Positions 52,475-60,807 are shown, counted from the first letter of the stretch. The stretch is 64,000 bases of DNA from Haliscomenobacter sp. (GCA_016713275.1 JADJPL010000022.1:8636-72635), one strand, 5' to 3'. Made by a program: numbers and translations. The notes: generated by a model from the sequence alone, not told the origin.

Positions 52475-52740
52475 GCGCAGCCTATTCGGGAATCATCGAC
52501 AACCTGACCTTCAAAAGCGAGCTTTTTTTCCAGAATGGCGTTCCGACCCTCGCTTTCGACGGGCAACCCAAAAACCTCAATACCCTCCTCGACCTGAACC
52601 TGGGAGTGGATTATCAGTTTTCCGATAATATCGGCGCGTTTGTACAAGTGAATAACGTCCTCAACAACCGCTACCAACGCTGGCAGCACTACCCAATGAT
52701 CGGCCTGAACGCCATCGCCGGGCTTACCGCCCGTTTTTAG
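52471..52740 (+). CDS. Outer-membrane beta-barrel protein, C-terminal part
   Basis: 89 codons in another frame: VGAAYSGIIDNLTFKSELFF, LLDLNLGVDYQFSDNIGAFVQVNN, ending AGLTARF at 52740. The terminal Phe is the classical end of an outer-membrane barrel and confirms that this is the true 3' end. Confidence 0.8.
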   Translation, partial: VGAAYSGIIDNLTFKSELFFQNGVPTLAFDGQPKNLNTLLDLNLGVDYQFSDNIGAFVQVNNVLNNRYQRWQHYPMIGLNAIAGLTARF

Positions 52741-52778
52741 AAAACAAAAAACATTCTCTGCCACCGGCATGAAATTAT

Positions 52779-52980
52779 GGGGCTGTCTGAAAAGACGGTT
52801 CTTGCCCAAGACAGCAAAAAAATATTTTCTTTTTTCAATTCTAATAAAAAATTTCAGAGCAATTTTTTATTAGAATTGAAAAAAGAAAATAAAATTTCAT
52901 GCCGGAGGCAAAGCGTGGTCTTTGAAACAGCCCCTTAAAATTTCATGCCGGAGGCAAAGAGGGGTCTTTAGGACAGGCCC
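52779..52980. repeat. Family A hairpin element (copy 2) with extra right arm
   Basis: Begins GGGGCTGTCTGAAAAGAC and closes with GGTCTTTGAAACAGCCCC at 52917-52934; a second right arm GGTCTTTAGGACAGGCCC follows at 52963-52980, so the right end is duplicated. The inner hairpin 52824-52890 equals that of copy 1 in position and length, but three base pairs differ with both partners changed. It lies 38 bases after the barrel gene. Confidence 0.8.
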
Positions 52981-53150
52981 AAACAGCAGCAAAGGCCTTG
53001 CCTTTTTCTACCCTTTCGGGCGACTGCCCCTCCTTAACCTATTTTTAACATATAGAATGATCACAAAATCCCTTTTGAGTTGCATAAGTCCAAAGGATGC
53101 TTAAATTTTAGTCACAATACTAAATTCATTAAATCACCAAAAATTTGGTC

Positions 53151-53405
53151 ATGAATATCACTTTTGAAGAGCTAAGGGCAATCAAGCACAAGTTGCCACA
53201 GGGGAGTATTCACCGGATTGCCCATGAACTGAACATCTCTGAACAAACCGTTCGCAATTATTTTGGCGCCCATGATTACGATCATGGCGACGCTGCCGGC
53301 ACCCATATTGAACCGGGTCCTCAGGGCGGAATTGTCCATTTGGAAGACACCACGATTCTCGATTTGGCGATGAAGATCCTGGAAGAAGCTTCGATTGAAG
53401 AATAA
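53151..53405 (+). CDS. Small HTH DNA-binding protein
   Basis: 84 residues from the ATG at 53151 (a second ATG lies two codons earlier). A compact helix-turn-helix is visible: GSIHRIAHELNISEQTVRNYF, followed by an acidic, Gly-rich linker and an amphipathic end (LDLAMKILEEASIEE). The arrangement is typical of small Bacteroidota transcription-associated proteins with unknown targets. It is a single gene in an A+T-rich region. Confidence 0.7.
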   Translation: MNITFEELRAIKHKLPQGSIHRIAHELNISEQTVRNYFGAHDYDHGDAAGTHIEPGPQGGIVHLEDTTILDLAMKILEEASIEE

Positions 53406-53508
53406 GCCGCTGGGAGCAGGAGTCATCCCGAATTTGAACGCTGTCTCGTTGGCCTCCCGGCCCTTAGACACCCTTTGTGGAAAATTTGGGATGACTCTCC
53501 CCTGTCGT

Positions 53509-54237
53509 TTACATATTCAAATAAAAGTCCCGGGTTAACTGCACGTACTCTTCGGTCCATTCATTCGGTCCATCGTGTTGAATGATCAGCTGATCCTTCA
53601 CGGTAGGCGTGGGGTGGCATTCCAATTGCATCAACAGGCGCTCGACCGGTTTGGTCGCTTTGGGGCGGACTTCCGTGATGTGGGAAACGTACAGGTGGTA
53701 GCTTTGGGCCAGTTCCTGAAACCGCAATCCTTCGATAAAAGGCAATATCACGCAAAACTTCCCCCCCGGGTGCAGCATCCGGCGGACGGAAGACAGGAGG
53801 TCGCCGTGCGGAAGTTTAACGGTATGGCGTACCTGATTGCGATGCGCCTGATGCGAAAAGGTACCTCCCGTAAAAAAAGGAGGGTTGCTCACCAGCAAGT
53901 CGTATTGATTAACCGCTTCTTTCGCGAATTCCTGCACCGCCTGGTGAAAAACCGACAGGCGGTTTGCCCAGGGGGTTTGCTCCAGGTTTTCTTTCGCCTG
54001 CTCATACGCGTCGGCATCGATCTCCACCGCATGAATGGTTGCCTCCTGGGTGCGTTGCGCCATCATAGCGGCAATGACGCCGGTTCCCGTGCCAATATCC
54101 AGGATCTGAGAAGCCTGCGATACATCCGCCCAGGCGCCCAAAAGCACCCCATCCGTCCCTATCTTCATAGGGCAGCGGTCCTGACGGATCTGAAATTGCT
54201 TGAAATAAAACGTATGTTGTTCCAATATTGAGTTCAT
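53509..54237 (-). CDS. trmN6: tRNA1(Val) adenine-37 N6-methyltransferase
   Basis: 242 residues. SAM motif I ILDIGTGTGVIAAMMAQR, motif IV LLVSNPPFFTGG (NPPF for N6-adenine) and the family N-terminus TFYFKQFQIRQDRCPMKIGTDGVLLGAW match TrmN6 (YfiC), which methylates A37 of tRNA-Val. The length is typical. Single gene. Confidence 0.9.
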   Translation of the reverse strand: MNSILEQHTFYFKQFQIRQDRCPMKIGTDGVLLGAWADVSQASQILDIGTGTGVIAAMMAQRTQEATIHAVEIDADAYEQAKENLEQTPWANRLSVFHQAVQEFAKEAVNQYDLLVSNPPFFTGGTFSHQAHRNQVRHTVKLPHGDLLSSVRRMLHPGGKFCVILPFIEGLRFQELAQSYHLYVSHITEVRPKATKPVERLLMQLECHPTPTVKDQLIIQHDGPNEWTEEYVQLTRDFYLNM

Positions 54238-54282
54238 CCTTACGTGTACCGGTTTTAGCGCGGAAAAATAAGCAACTTAAGT

Positions 54283-54350
54283 TAGACTTTGGACTTTGGA
54301 GGTTAGACTTTAGGGTTAGGGAGCAGGAGGGAGCAGGGAGCAGGGAGCAG
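54283..54350 (+). repeat. Heptamer array (TAGACTT/TGGACTT, then AGGGAGC)
   Basis: TAGACTT, TGGACTT, TGGAGGT, TAGACTT, TAGGGTT, AGGGAGC in strict phase, then three more GGGAGCA-type units with a ten-base step. It lies upstream of trmN6. Confidence 0.7.
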
Positions 54351-54413
54351 ATTTCAGGTTGACGCGAAATAACAGACTTTAGGTATATTGGGTTCTTTAA
54401 TTATAACATTAGA

Positions 54414-54482
54414 CTTGTTGCGACGGGTCAGCGTGGTGGTAAATGAGCTATTTTAAACCCGCGATGATCCCCTCGCAACAAG
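54414..54482 (-). repeat. Family B palindromic element (copy 1)
   Basis: CTTGTTGCGA (54414-54423) and TCGCAACAAG (54473-54482) are perfect inverted ends around 49 bases. The reverse complement matches the element at 56253-56319 over nearly its whole length, including ATCGCGGGTTTAAAAT. Flanked by heptamer arrays. Confidence 0.75.
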
Positions 54483-54602
54483 GCTATTAAAAAGAAAGGA
54501 TATGTCGCATGGCCAGCTTCTGTGCATGGGGTCCTTCGCCTTCGTGCATTCCACGGGGCGAAGTAGCCGCCATCGGTTCAATCCCCACCGAAAGCGCCCA
54601 AC

Positions 54603-54652
54603 CCTGCTCCCTGCTCCCTAATCCCCTGCTCCTAACCTCTAACCTCTAACCA
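54603..54652 (+). repeat. Heptamer array (CCTGCTC then CTAACCT) abutting a start codon
   Basis: CCTGCTC, CCTGCTC, CCTAATC, an eight-base variant, CTAACCT, CTAACCT, CTAACCA; ends 2 bases before the ATG of the PIF1-like gene at 54655. Units are inverse to those at 54283-54350. Confidence 0.7.
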
Positions 54653-54654
54653 AA

Positions 54655-55956
54655 ATGTCTCTGGATAAAAAACCGTTGGAATTGTCGGGGGATTTCCGCT
54701 TTGCTCTGGACGTTCTGGAAAAAGAGCAAAAGCATTTGTTTATCACCGGGCGGGCGGGCACCGGCAAGTCCACATTGCTGCAGCTTTTCCGCAACACCAC
54801 CCGCAAAAACACGGTCGTCCTTGCCCCCACCGGGGTCTCTGCTTTAAACGTTAAAGGGCAAACCATCCACTCGTTTTTTGGGTTTCCTCCGCGGATGTTT
54901 CCCAAATCGGAAATCAAAAAACGGCGGGACCGCCGCTTGTACCGCAATCTCGAATTGCTGATCATCGATGAAATCTCCATGGTGCGAGCGGATTTGCTCG
55001 ACCACATCGACTACTTTTTACGGCTACACCGGGATTCTCCGTTGCCTTTTGGCGGCGTTCAGGTGGTTTTTTTTGGCGACATGTTCCAACTGCCCCCGGT
55101 TGTATCGCATGACCAGGAAGCATGGGTCTACAACTCCCTGTACGCTACGCCTTACTTTTTTTCCGCCGAGGTATTGCGCCTTGGGTTTTCCATGGAAGCT
55201 TTGGAGTTGAAGAAGGTTTACAGGCAGACCGACCGGCGCTTCTTGCGCCTTCTCGACAGTATCCGGCTCAATATCGCGGACCGCGACGATCTGGAGGAAC
55301 TCAACGAACGGGTTGTCCCCAACTTTGAACCCGAAGATTTTTTCATCACCCTCACCGCCAGGAATGCTACCGCCGACCAGATCAACCTCAGAGAACTGGC
55401 AAAAATCGACGCCAAAGAACATCTTCTCCCAGGAAAGGTAAGTGGGGAGTTCAATCCCAACGTTTTCCCAACCGACCTGGCGCTTCGGCTCAAACCCAAA
55501 GCCCAAGTCATGCTACTTAAAAACGACCCGGACAAACGCTTCGTCAACGGCACCATCGGGAAAGTCCTCCGGGTCGATTCCGACAAACTGCGAATCCAAA
55601 TAGAAGATAGCCAGGGCAATGAATCCGAGCTGGACATCGAACCCGCCACCTGGGAGGTGCTCCGCTACAAGACCTCCCCCGATACCCCCGATCAGATTGA
55701 ATCCGAAGTCGTGGGAACCTTCACCCAGTTCCCCGTTAAACTGGCCTGGGCGGTAACGATACATAAAGCACAGGGAAAAACCTTCGACAAAGTGATTATC
55801 GACCTCGGAAAAGGCGCCTTTGAGCATGGCCAAACCTATGTTGCTCTAAGCCGCTGCCGAAGTCTGGAAGGCGTTGTCCTCCGGCAACCTATCCGCCCCC
55901 AGGATATCATGACCGACGAGCGGGTGATCGAATTCCACCAGCTTTTATTCGGATGA
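54655..55956 (+). CDS. PIF1/RecD2-type superfamily 1 helicase
   Basis: 433 residues. Walker A FITGRAGTGKSTLL near residue 31, motif APTGVSALNVKGQTIHSFF, Walker B LLIIDEISMVRADLLD near 104, VVFFGDMFQLPPV, and the C-terminal helicase motifs NGTIGKVL, AWAVTIHKAQGKTFDKVIIDLG and TYVALSRCRSLEG. This is the PIF1-like DNA helicase layout, without extra domains. It probably resolves G-quadruplexes or replication obstacles. Confidence 0.9.
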   Translation: MSLDKKPLELSGDFRFALDVLEKEQKHLFITGRAGTGKSTLLQLFRNTTRKNTVVLAPTGVSALNVKGQTIHSFFGFPPRMFPKSEIKKRRDRRLYRNLELLIIDEISMVRADLLDHIDYFLRLHRDSPLPFGGVQVVFFGDMFQLPPVVSHDQEAWVYNSLYATPYFFSAEVLRLGFSMEALELKKVYRQTDRRFLRLLDSIRLNIADRDDLEELNERVVPNFEPEDFFITLTARNATADQINLRELAKIDAKEHLLPGKVSGEFNPNVFPTDLALRLKPKAQVMLLKNDPDKRFVNGTIGKVLRVDSDKLRIQIEDSQGNESELDIEPATWEVLRYKTSPDTPDQIESEVVGTFTQFPVKLAWAVTIHKAQGKTFDKVIIDLGKGAFEHGQTYVALSRCRSLEGVVLRQPIRPQDIMTDERVIEFHQLLFG

Positions 55957-56034
55957 TCCCAAAAAAAACCTCGCCTGCGTTTCCTTTTCTTTTACTATTT
56001 TAACTGCGTTTTATTCAAACCAAAAAGATACGTC

Positions 56035-56175
56035 ATGAGCAATAAGTTAGTACGCGTCAAGCGGAAAAAAATCCTCGAACACCATCAGGGAGAAAAGGAA
56101 GGAAAGAAGGTCTTGTACTTCGTTCTGGCCGCTACCCTTGTTTTGATTCTTCTACTCTATATTCTTTACGCGTAG
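56035..56175 (+). CDS. 46-residue single-span membrane protein
   Basis: Starts at ATG 56035 with MSNKLVRVKRKK, a basic head, then a hydrophilic helix (EHHQGEKEGKK) and one membrane span (VLYFVLAATLVLILLLYILYA) ending at the stop at 56173-56175. The basic head suggests that the N-terminus is cytoplasmic. It lies 79 bases after the helicase. I do not recognise it; small proteins of this type may regulate membrane partners. Confidence 0.6.
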   Translation: MSNKLVRVKRKKILEHHQGEKEGKKVLYFVLAATLVLILLLYILYA

Positions 56176-56252
56176 AAGGATACAGAAAGCAGCCGGATTG
56201 GGTAGCGGAACCATTCCGTTTACCCCGGGTTTTCTATGCTCGGGCTTTCAGG

Positions 56253-56319
56253 CTTGTTTCGACGGGGCATCGCGGGTTTAAAATGGCGCTTTCCCGCCGC
56301 GCTGATCCGTCGCAACAAG
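56253..56319 (+). repeat. Family B palindromic element (copy 2)
   Basis: CTTGTTTCGACGG ... CCGTCGCAACAAG, 67 bases, opposite orientation to copy 1 and near-identical in the middle. It lies between the small membrane protein and the convergent beta-lactamase-like gene, touching the latter's stop. Confidence 0.75.
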
Positions 56320-56320
56320 T

Positions 56321-57748
56321 CTATTCTTTTTGTTTTTCCACCCACAACCGCAGCACCCGGCTATTGGATATGCGAAATCCGGTCAGTCTGGATTTCTTAT
56401 CCCGTTCAAATTGCAGGTTAAAGCCCGATGAGGATACAAACCGGTCGGCTTCTTCGGGTTTCAGGATAAAATCGCCCAGCCTGCGCTGATTCAGGATCAG
56501 GCGCCCGCCGTCCACCCGTATCCGGTAATAAGACTCCAATTCCGGACAAAAATACGTCCCGGCGTAAGCAGCCAGTTGTTCGGCGGAAAGCCGGAGTTCT
56601 TCCGGTTTAGAGATTTTCTGGGCAGGAGTCGCCCCGGCGCCGGATTTCTGTTCCTCAGGAAAAAGAATTTGAAGTACCTTCTGGTTGAACAATTCCGAAT
56701 TGAACCCTGCAAAATTAGCCTTCATTACGATGGCCAGACCCTGTTCCGGCACGTAGGTCAGCATCGCGCGGTACCCAGCGCTGGCGCCAGAGTGTTGAAG
56801 GAGGGCCAGGTTTCCATGCCGTCCGTGCTCAATTCCGAACGCATAACGCAGGGTGTCTCCGCTATTGAGCACGCCGCGTTGGGCCATCTGGCGCAGCCCG
56901 GACTCCCCGCCAACTTTTCCGGTGCGGAAATTATCGGCCCATTTGGCCAGGTCCGGAAGCGTGGTGTAAATCCCCCCTTGCCCAAACGCGGTGCTGTTGT
57001 CGTAAATTTTCACCCAGGAATCCGGCCCGGCGCTGCCATACGACTCGGCGCAATTGGGAAACAATTCGCCCTGAATATCCATGACATATGTTTGGCGCAT
57101 GCCCAGGGGTTCAAAAATATGTTCGCGCATCCAGGCCTCGTACGGTTTCCCCCCAGCGCGCTGGATGATTTCCCCCAGCAGCATATAGGCGGTGTTGCAA
57201 TACGCGTATTGGTCTCCCGGTTTAAAGTTCAGCTCCTTCAAATGACTTACCATTGTCAGGGCGTCCTCCTGGCGAATCCCATCGCCTCCAATCCAGCCTC
57301 CCAATTCCAGCATGGCATAAATTTCCCTCAACCCACTGGTGTGGTGCACCAGATGGCGAATGGTAATGGGCGTGCCAAAATCCGGCAAACCAGGGAAAAA
57401 AGCCCGGATATCGTCGTCGAAGGAAAGCTTGCCTTGCTGCTCCAGCAACACGATTGCCATACAAGTGATTTGCTTGGCGACCGAACCAATATCCGAAACT
57501 GTTTCCGGGGTGAACACCGTCCGGGTTTCGAGGTTGGCCATCCCGAACGATTTGGAATAGACCAGGGCGCCCTGCTGGACGATACCGACTGCCAATCCAG
57601 GCCGGTCCGTACGGTCGTACTCCCGGAAAAGAGCATCCAATTGGCTTGTCCGGGCGCTATCCAGGGTCTGCCCATATAAACCGGCAAAGGAAAGAGGCCC
57701 GCCAAAGGCAAGGCTCAGCAAGGTAAAAAAGCGCAACATGGGTTTCAT
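56321..57748 (-). CDS. Beta-lactamase-family serine hydrolase (class C/PBP-like)
   Basis: 475 residues with signal peptide (ending GLYGQ). Active-site SVAK (Ser-x-x-Lys), YCNTAY (Tyr-x-Asn), and GASAGYRAM in the position of the KTG/HxG motif. IRHLVHHTSGLREIYAML is typical of esterase-like or D-aminopeptidase-like members. Residues 400-475 form a small beta domain (AAYAGTYFCPELESYYRIRVD). The substrate is unknown. It is unbroken, unlike the paralogue at 23.7 kb. Confidence 0.87.
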   Translation of the reverse strand: MKPMLRFFTLLSLAFGGPLSFAGLYGQTLDSARTSQLDALFREYDRTDRPGLAVGIVQQGALVYSKSFGMANLETRTVFTPETVSDIGSVAKQITCMAIVLLEQQGKLSFDDDIRAFFPGLPDFGTPITIRHLVHHTSGLREIYAMLELGGWIGGDGIRQEDALTMVSHLKELNFKPGDQYAYCNTAYMLLGEIIQRAGGKPYEAWMREHIFEPLGMRQTYVMDIQGELFPNCAESYGSAGPDSWVKIYDNSTAFGQGGIYTTLPDLAKWADNFRTGKVGGESGLRQMAQRGVLNSGDTLRYAFGIEHGRHGNLALLQHSGASAGYRAMLTYVPEQGLAIVMKANFAGFNSELFNQKVLQILFPEEQKSGAGATPAQKISKPEELRLSAEQLAAYAGTYFCPELESYYRIRVDGGRLILNQRRLGDFILKPEEADRFVSSSGFNLQFERDKKSRLTGFRISNSRVLRLWVEKQKE

Positions 57749-57897
57749 CGTGGTCTAATGCTAAGAGTTAAAAAATAGGGGCAAACGGCAGCCAAACAAA
57801 GCTCCTTTGCCCCGTGGAAAATACGGCTTTTTTTGTTGCTGCCAATCCGGCACAAAAAAAGGAAGGAAAATGTATCTTTCCGGGTCTAAGTTTATGT

Positions 57898-58548
57898 ATG
57901 GCCACCAGCGCATTAGTCCTCACTGCATACGCCCCTCCGGCATCTTATGTCGCCCAATGCCTGAGGTTTCCCCGGGTAGTTATCGAACAATGGGAGAATT
58001 ACCAGAAGGGGTCTTACCGGAACCGGTGTCATATCGCTTCCAGCCATGGCCTATTGCGGCTCTCCATTCCTTTGTACCAAGGCAAACACCAGCGCATGCC
58101 GATCCGGGAGGTCCGCATCGACCACAGGGAACGCTGGGCAAAAAACCATCTGGAGACCTTGGTCACCGCCTACGGCAGCGCCCCGTTTTTTGAAGAATAT
58201 TACGAGCTATTTCAGCCTGTTTACCGCAAAGAACCGGCCTTTTTATTTGATTTCAACCTGGAGTTGCTTCAAACCATCACAAAAGCCATGCGTATTTCTT
58301 GCTCCATTGAACTCAGCCAGGAGTACGAACGCCTCCCCGCCGAGGCATACGCCGACTTAAGGCAGGCTATTTCGCCGAAAGAAACCCAGAAGCATCCGGA
58401 TCAGCTGGGAGGGAATCCCGTCCCCTACCCGCAAGTCTTTGAAGAAAGACATGGATTTTTGTCCGATTTAAGTATTTTCGACATGTTATTTTGCCTTGGC
58501 CCGGAAAGCATCCTCCATTTAGGCGAAGGGCTGACCGGCAAAAGGTAA
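57898..58548 (+). CDS. WbqC family protein
   Basis: 216 residues from the ATG at 57898; the family starts with LTAYAPPASYVAQCLRF. Other hallmarks: WENYQKGSYRNRCHIASSHGLLRLSIPL, REVRIDHRERWAKNHLETLVTAYG, FFEEYYELF and the end FLSDLSIFDMLFCLGPES. WbqC-like proteins are found in polysaccharide clusters and in general Bacteroidota genomes; the reaction is unproven. The dynamin-like gene follows 33 bases downstream and is probably cotranscribed. Confidence 0.88.
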   Translation: MATSALVLTAYAPPASYVAQCLRFPRVVIEQWENYQKGSYRNRCHIASSHGLLRLSIPLYQGKHQRMPIREVRIDHRERWAKNHLETLVTAYGSAPFFEEYYELFQPVYRKEPAFLFDFNLELLQTITKAMRISCSIELSQEYERLPAEAYADLRQAISPKETQKHPDQLGGNPVPYPQVFEERHGFLSDLSIFDMLFCLGPESILHLGEGLTGKR

Positions 58549-58581
58549 CGCCATCGCCCGGGAGGGTTAAATCCATAAAAA

Positions 58582-60327
58582 ATGCCTACATCTAATAACT
58601 TAATCAACAAGAGTTTACAAGCTTTGCGCGCGCTGATCGACGAAACGGTCAAGGACCTGCACGAGCTGACTATCCAGATCCGGCACGACCAGTTGGCCGG
58701 TATTGTAAGCGATTTGCGCAACCGCCTGAACGACCCCTTCATGTTTGTCATTGTAGGAGAGGTAAAAGCGGGTAAAAGCAGCTTCATCAACGCCCTGCTC
58801 GAATCCAGGGAAGAGATCACGGCTGTTGCCCCGCAGCCGATGACGGACACCATTCAGCAGATCGTCTATGGGCCGGAAAAGCAGATCCTGACGATCAATC
58901 CCTATCTCAAACGGATCGAAATCCCGGTGGAAATCCTCCGGGAAATCGCTTTGGTAGATACGCCCGGCACGAACACGATTATCGAACACCATCAGGAAAT
59001 CACGGAAAGCTTTATTCCGGCGTCCGATCTGATCGTGTTTGTCTTTGAGGCCAAAAATCCGTACCGGGAATCCGCCTGGCAGTTTTTCCAGTTTATCCAC
59101 GAAGACTGGAGGAAAAAAGTCATTTTCGTTCTGCAGCAAAAAGACCTGATGCCTGCGGAAGATCTGGAAATCAATCTGGCCAAACTGCGGGAATACGCTG
59201 AAAAGAAAGGCGTGCACGAGCCGGCTATTTTCTCCGTATCTGCCAAAGAAGAACTTGACGGGCATACGGAACAATCCGGTTTTGCCCAGGTGCGCGCCTA
59301 TATCCGGGAAAACATCACCGGAGGAAAAGCGCCGGTAATGAAGCTCCAGAACAGCGTACACACCGCCCGGCACATTTTGACTTCGATTAAAGAGGGGCTT
59401 ATCCTGCGCAGAAAACAATGGGCTGCCGACTGCGACTTCCGGCAGGAGATTACCGATTCCCTGGTGTCCCAGGAAACCAAGAGCAACCGGCAGGTCGATG
59501 TGCTCGTCGAGAACATTGTCGCCGGATACGACCGCGCGACCCGGTCTGCCGAAGCCGAACTCAGCAACGGTATGTCCTTTTTCTCGCTCTTATACCGGTC
59601 GGTCGCATCCGTGTTCTCCAGAAAAGCTTCGGCTCAGGAATGGCTGGACCACCTGGCACGCTCCTTGGAAGAAGAGCTCAGCGCCGAACTTCGCACCAAA
59701 TTAATGGATGGAATCGGCGACCTGTCCGACAGCGTCCAGCAAATGGCCAAACTCATCGACCTCAAGATCCGCACCAGCCAAACCATTCTCCAAAACAACC
59801 ACGAGATTTTTAGCGCCATAGCGGAAAAGCGAAGCCATGTATTCAAGGATCTTCAGGATACTTTCGACGACTTTATTAAAAAATCAGAGAATTTCACCGG
59901 CCAGGAACTTTTCCCGGATAAAAGCCCGTTGCCGGGCAGCTTTGCTACAGGCAGCGGATTGGCGGTTGTGGGCATTGTGCTGGCTGCCCTTGCACAGGGC
60001 ATGGTCTTCGACCTCACCGGAGGCATCTTGACGACCATCGGGTTGATCTTCGCCGGAGCAGCTACCTCCGGGAAGCGAAGAAAGATCCTTGGAGGGTTCC
60101 GGGACGAAATCACCAAAGGGCGCATGCGCCTGGAAGAAGACGTCACCAGAAAATTGAAGCTATACATCAAAAACCTGAAAGAACGCATTGACAGCCATTT
60201 CGACCCGTTCGACCTTCTTCTCGAAAAAGAAGGCGCGCAACTGGACCAGCTGGAAAAAAAACAAGCCGAAGTCCAGCATCGGCTGGACCATCTCGACCAG
60301 GAATTAACCCGCCAACTAACCCATTGA
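58582..60327 (+). CDS. Dynamin-family GTPase (bacterial dynamin-like protein)
   Basis: 581 residues. G1 VIVGEVKAGKSSFINALLE near residue 54, a G2-like PQPMTDTIQ, G3 ALVDTPGTNTI near 124, G4-like QQKDLM. After the GTPase domain come long helices and, near residues 453-495, a hydrophobic paddle (GSGLAVVGIVLAALAQGMVFDL and IGLIFAGAAT), then a coiled-coil end (LDQLEKKQAEVQHRLDHLDQEL). This fits bacterial dynamins that bind or fuse membranes. It is a single copy, not the usual tandem pair. Possible roles are membrane repair or phage defence; the sequence does not decide. Confidence 0.85.
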   Translation: MPTSNNLINKSLQALRALIDETVKDLHELTIQIRHDQLAGIVSDLRNRLNDPFMFVIVGEVKAGKSSFINALLESREEITAVAPQPMTDTIQQIVYGPEKQILTINPYLKRIEIPVEILREIALVDTPGTNTIIEHHQEITESFIPASDLIVFVFEAKNPYRESAWQFFQFIHEDWRKKVIFVLQQKDLMPAEDLEINLAKLREYAEKKGVHEPAIFSVSAKEELDGHTEQSGFAQVRAYIRENITGGKAPVMKLQNSVHTARHILTSIKEGLILRRKQWAADCDFRQEITDSLVSQETKSNRQVDVLVENIVAGYDRATRSAEAELSNGMSFFSLLYRSVASVFSRKASAQEWLDHLARSLEEELSAELRTKLMDGIGDLSDSVQQMAKLIDLKIRTSQTILQNNHEIFSAIAEKRSHVFKDLQDTFDDFIKKSENFTGQELFPDKSPLPGSFATGSGLAVVGIVLAALAQGMVFDLTGGILTTIGLIFAGAATSGKRRKILGGFRDEITKGRMRLEEDVTRKLKLYIKNLKERIDSHFDPFDLLLEKEGAQLDQLEKKQAEVQHRLDHLDQELTRQLTH

Positions 60328-60433
60328 TCCCTATTGCTTCCGTTTTGGTCTGATTTTTTCCTCCATACGAAGAATCCTTGCAACCATAACGGCAAAAGGA
60401 TGTAATTTAAGGAACGTAATTGCACCATCGGGA

Positions 60434-60796
60434 ATGAAAAACAAAATTGTCGCCGGATTTTTAGCCCTTTTCTTTGGCATTTTTGGCGTGCACCGGTTTT
60501 ACCTGGGGCGCCGGTTCTGGGGCGTCATGCACATGCTCCTGTTCTTTTTCACTTTTGCCCTCACGGTAGAAAATGAAGGACCGTTTATCATAGCCCCCGC
60601 CATTCTGGGCTTTATCGACGCCATTTTGCTGTTTGCCATGCCGGTAGAGGATTTTGACGACCGGTACAACGCCAAGTTCCTGAAAAAACGGCAGCAAGCT
60701 TACTACGCCCGCCAACAGCAGATGGAGGAGGCCGATCCGGAAGCAGCGTATGCGCATAAACCCAAAGCCAAACCCTCTGCAACGGATGTTTTTTAA
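60434..60796 (+). CDS. TM2-domain protein, N-terminal part of TM2-TPR-SHOCT protein
   Basis: 120 codons. TM2 domain: KNKIVAGFLALFFGIFGVHRFYLG and GFIDAILLFAMPVEDFDDRYN. The frame ends at a false TAA created by the T-run 60789-60794; one more T gives DVFLKRIGVEKFRSGDF and joins the next frame. Probably an inner-membrane protein with a cytoplasmic tail. Confidence 0.8.
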   Translation: MKNKIVAGFLALFFGIFGVHRFYLGRRFWGVMHMLLFFFTFALTVENEGPFIIAPAILGFIDAILLFAMPVEDFDDRYNAKFLKKRQQAYYARQQQMEEADPEAAYAHKPKAKPSATDVF

Positions 60797-60807
60797 AACG
60801 GATCGGC

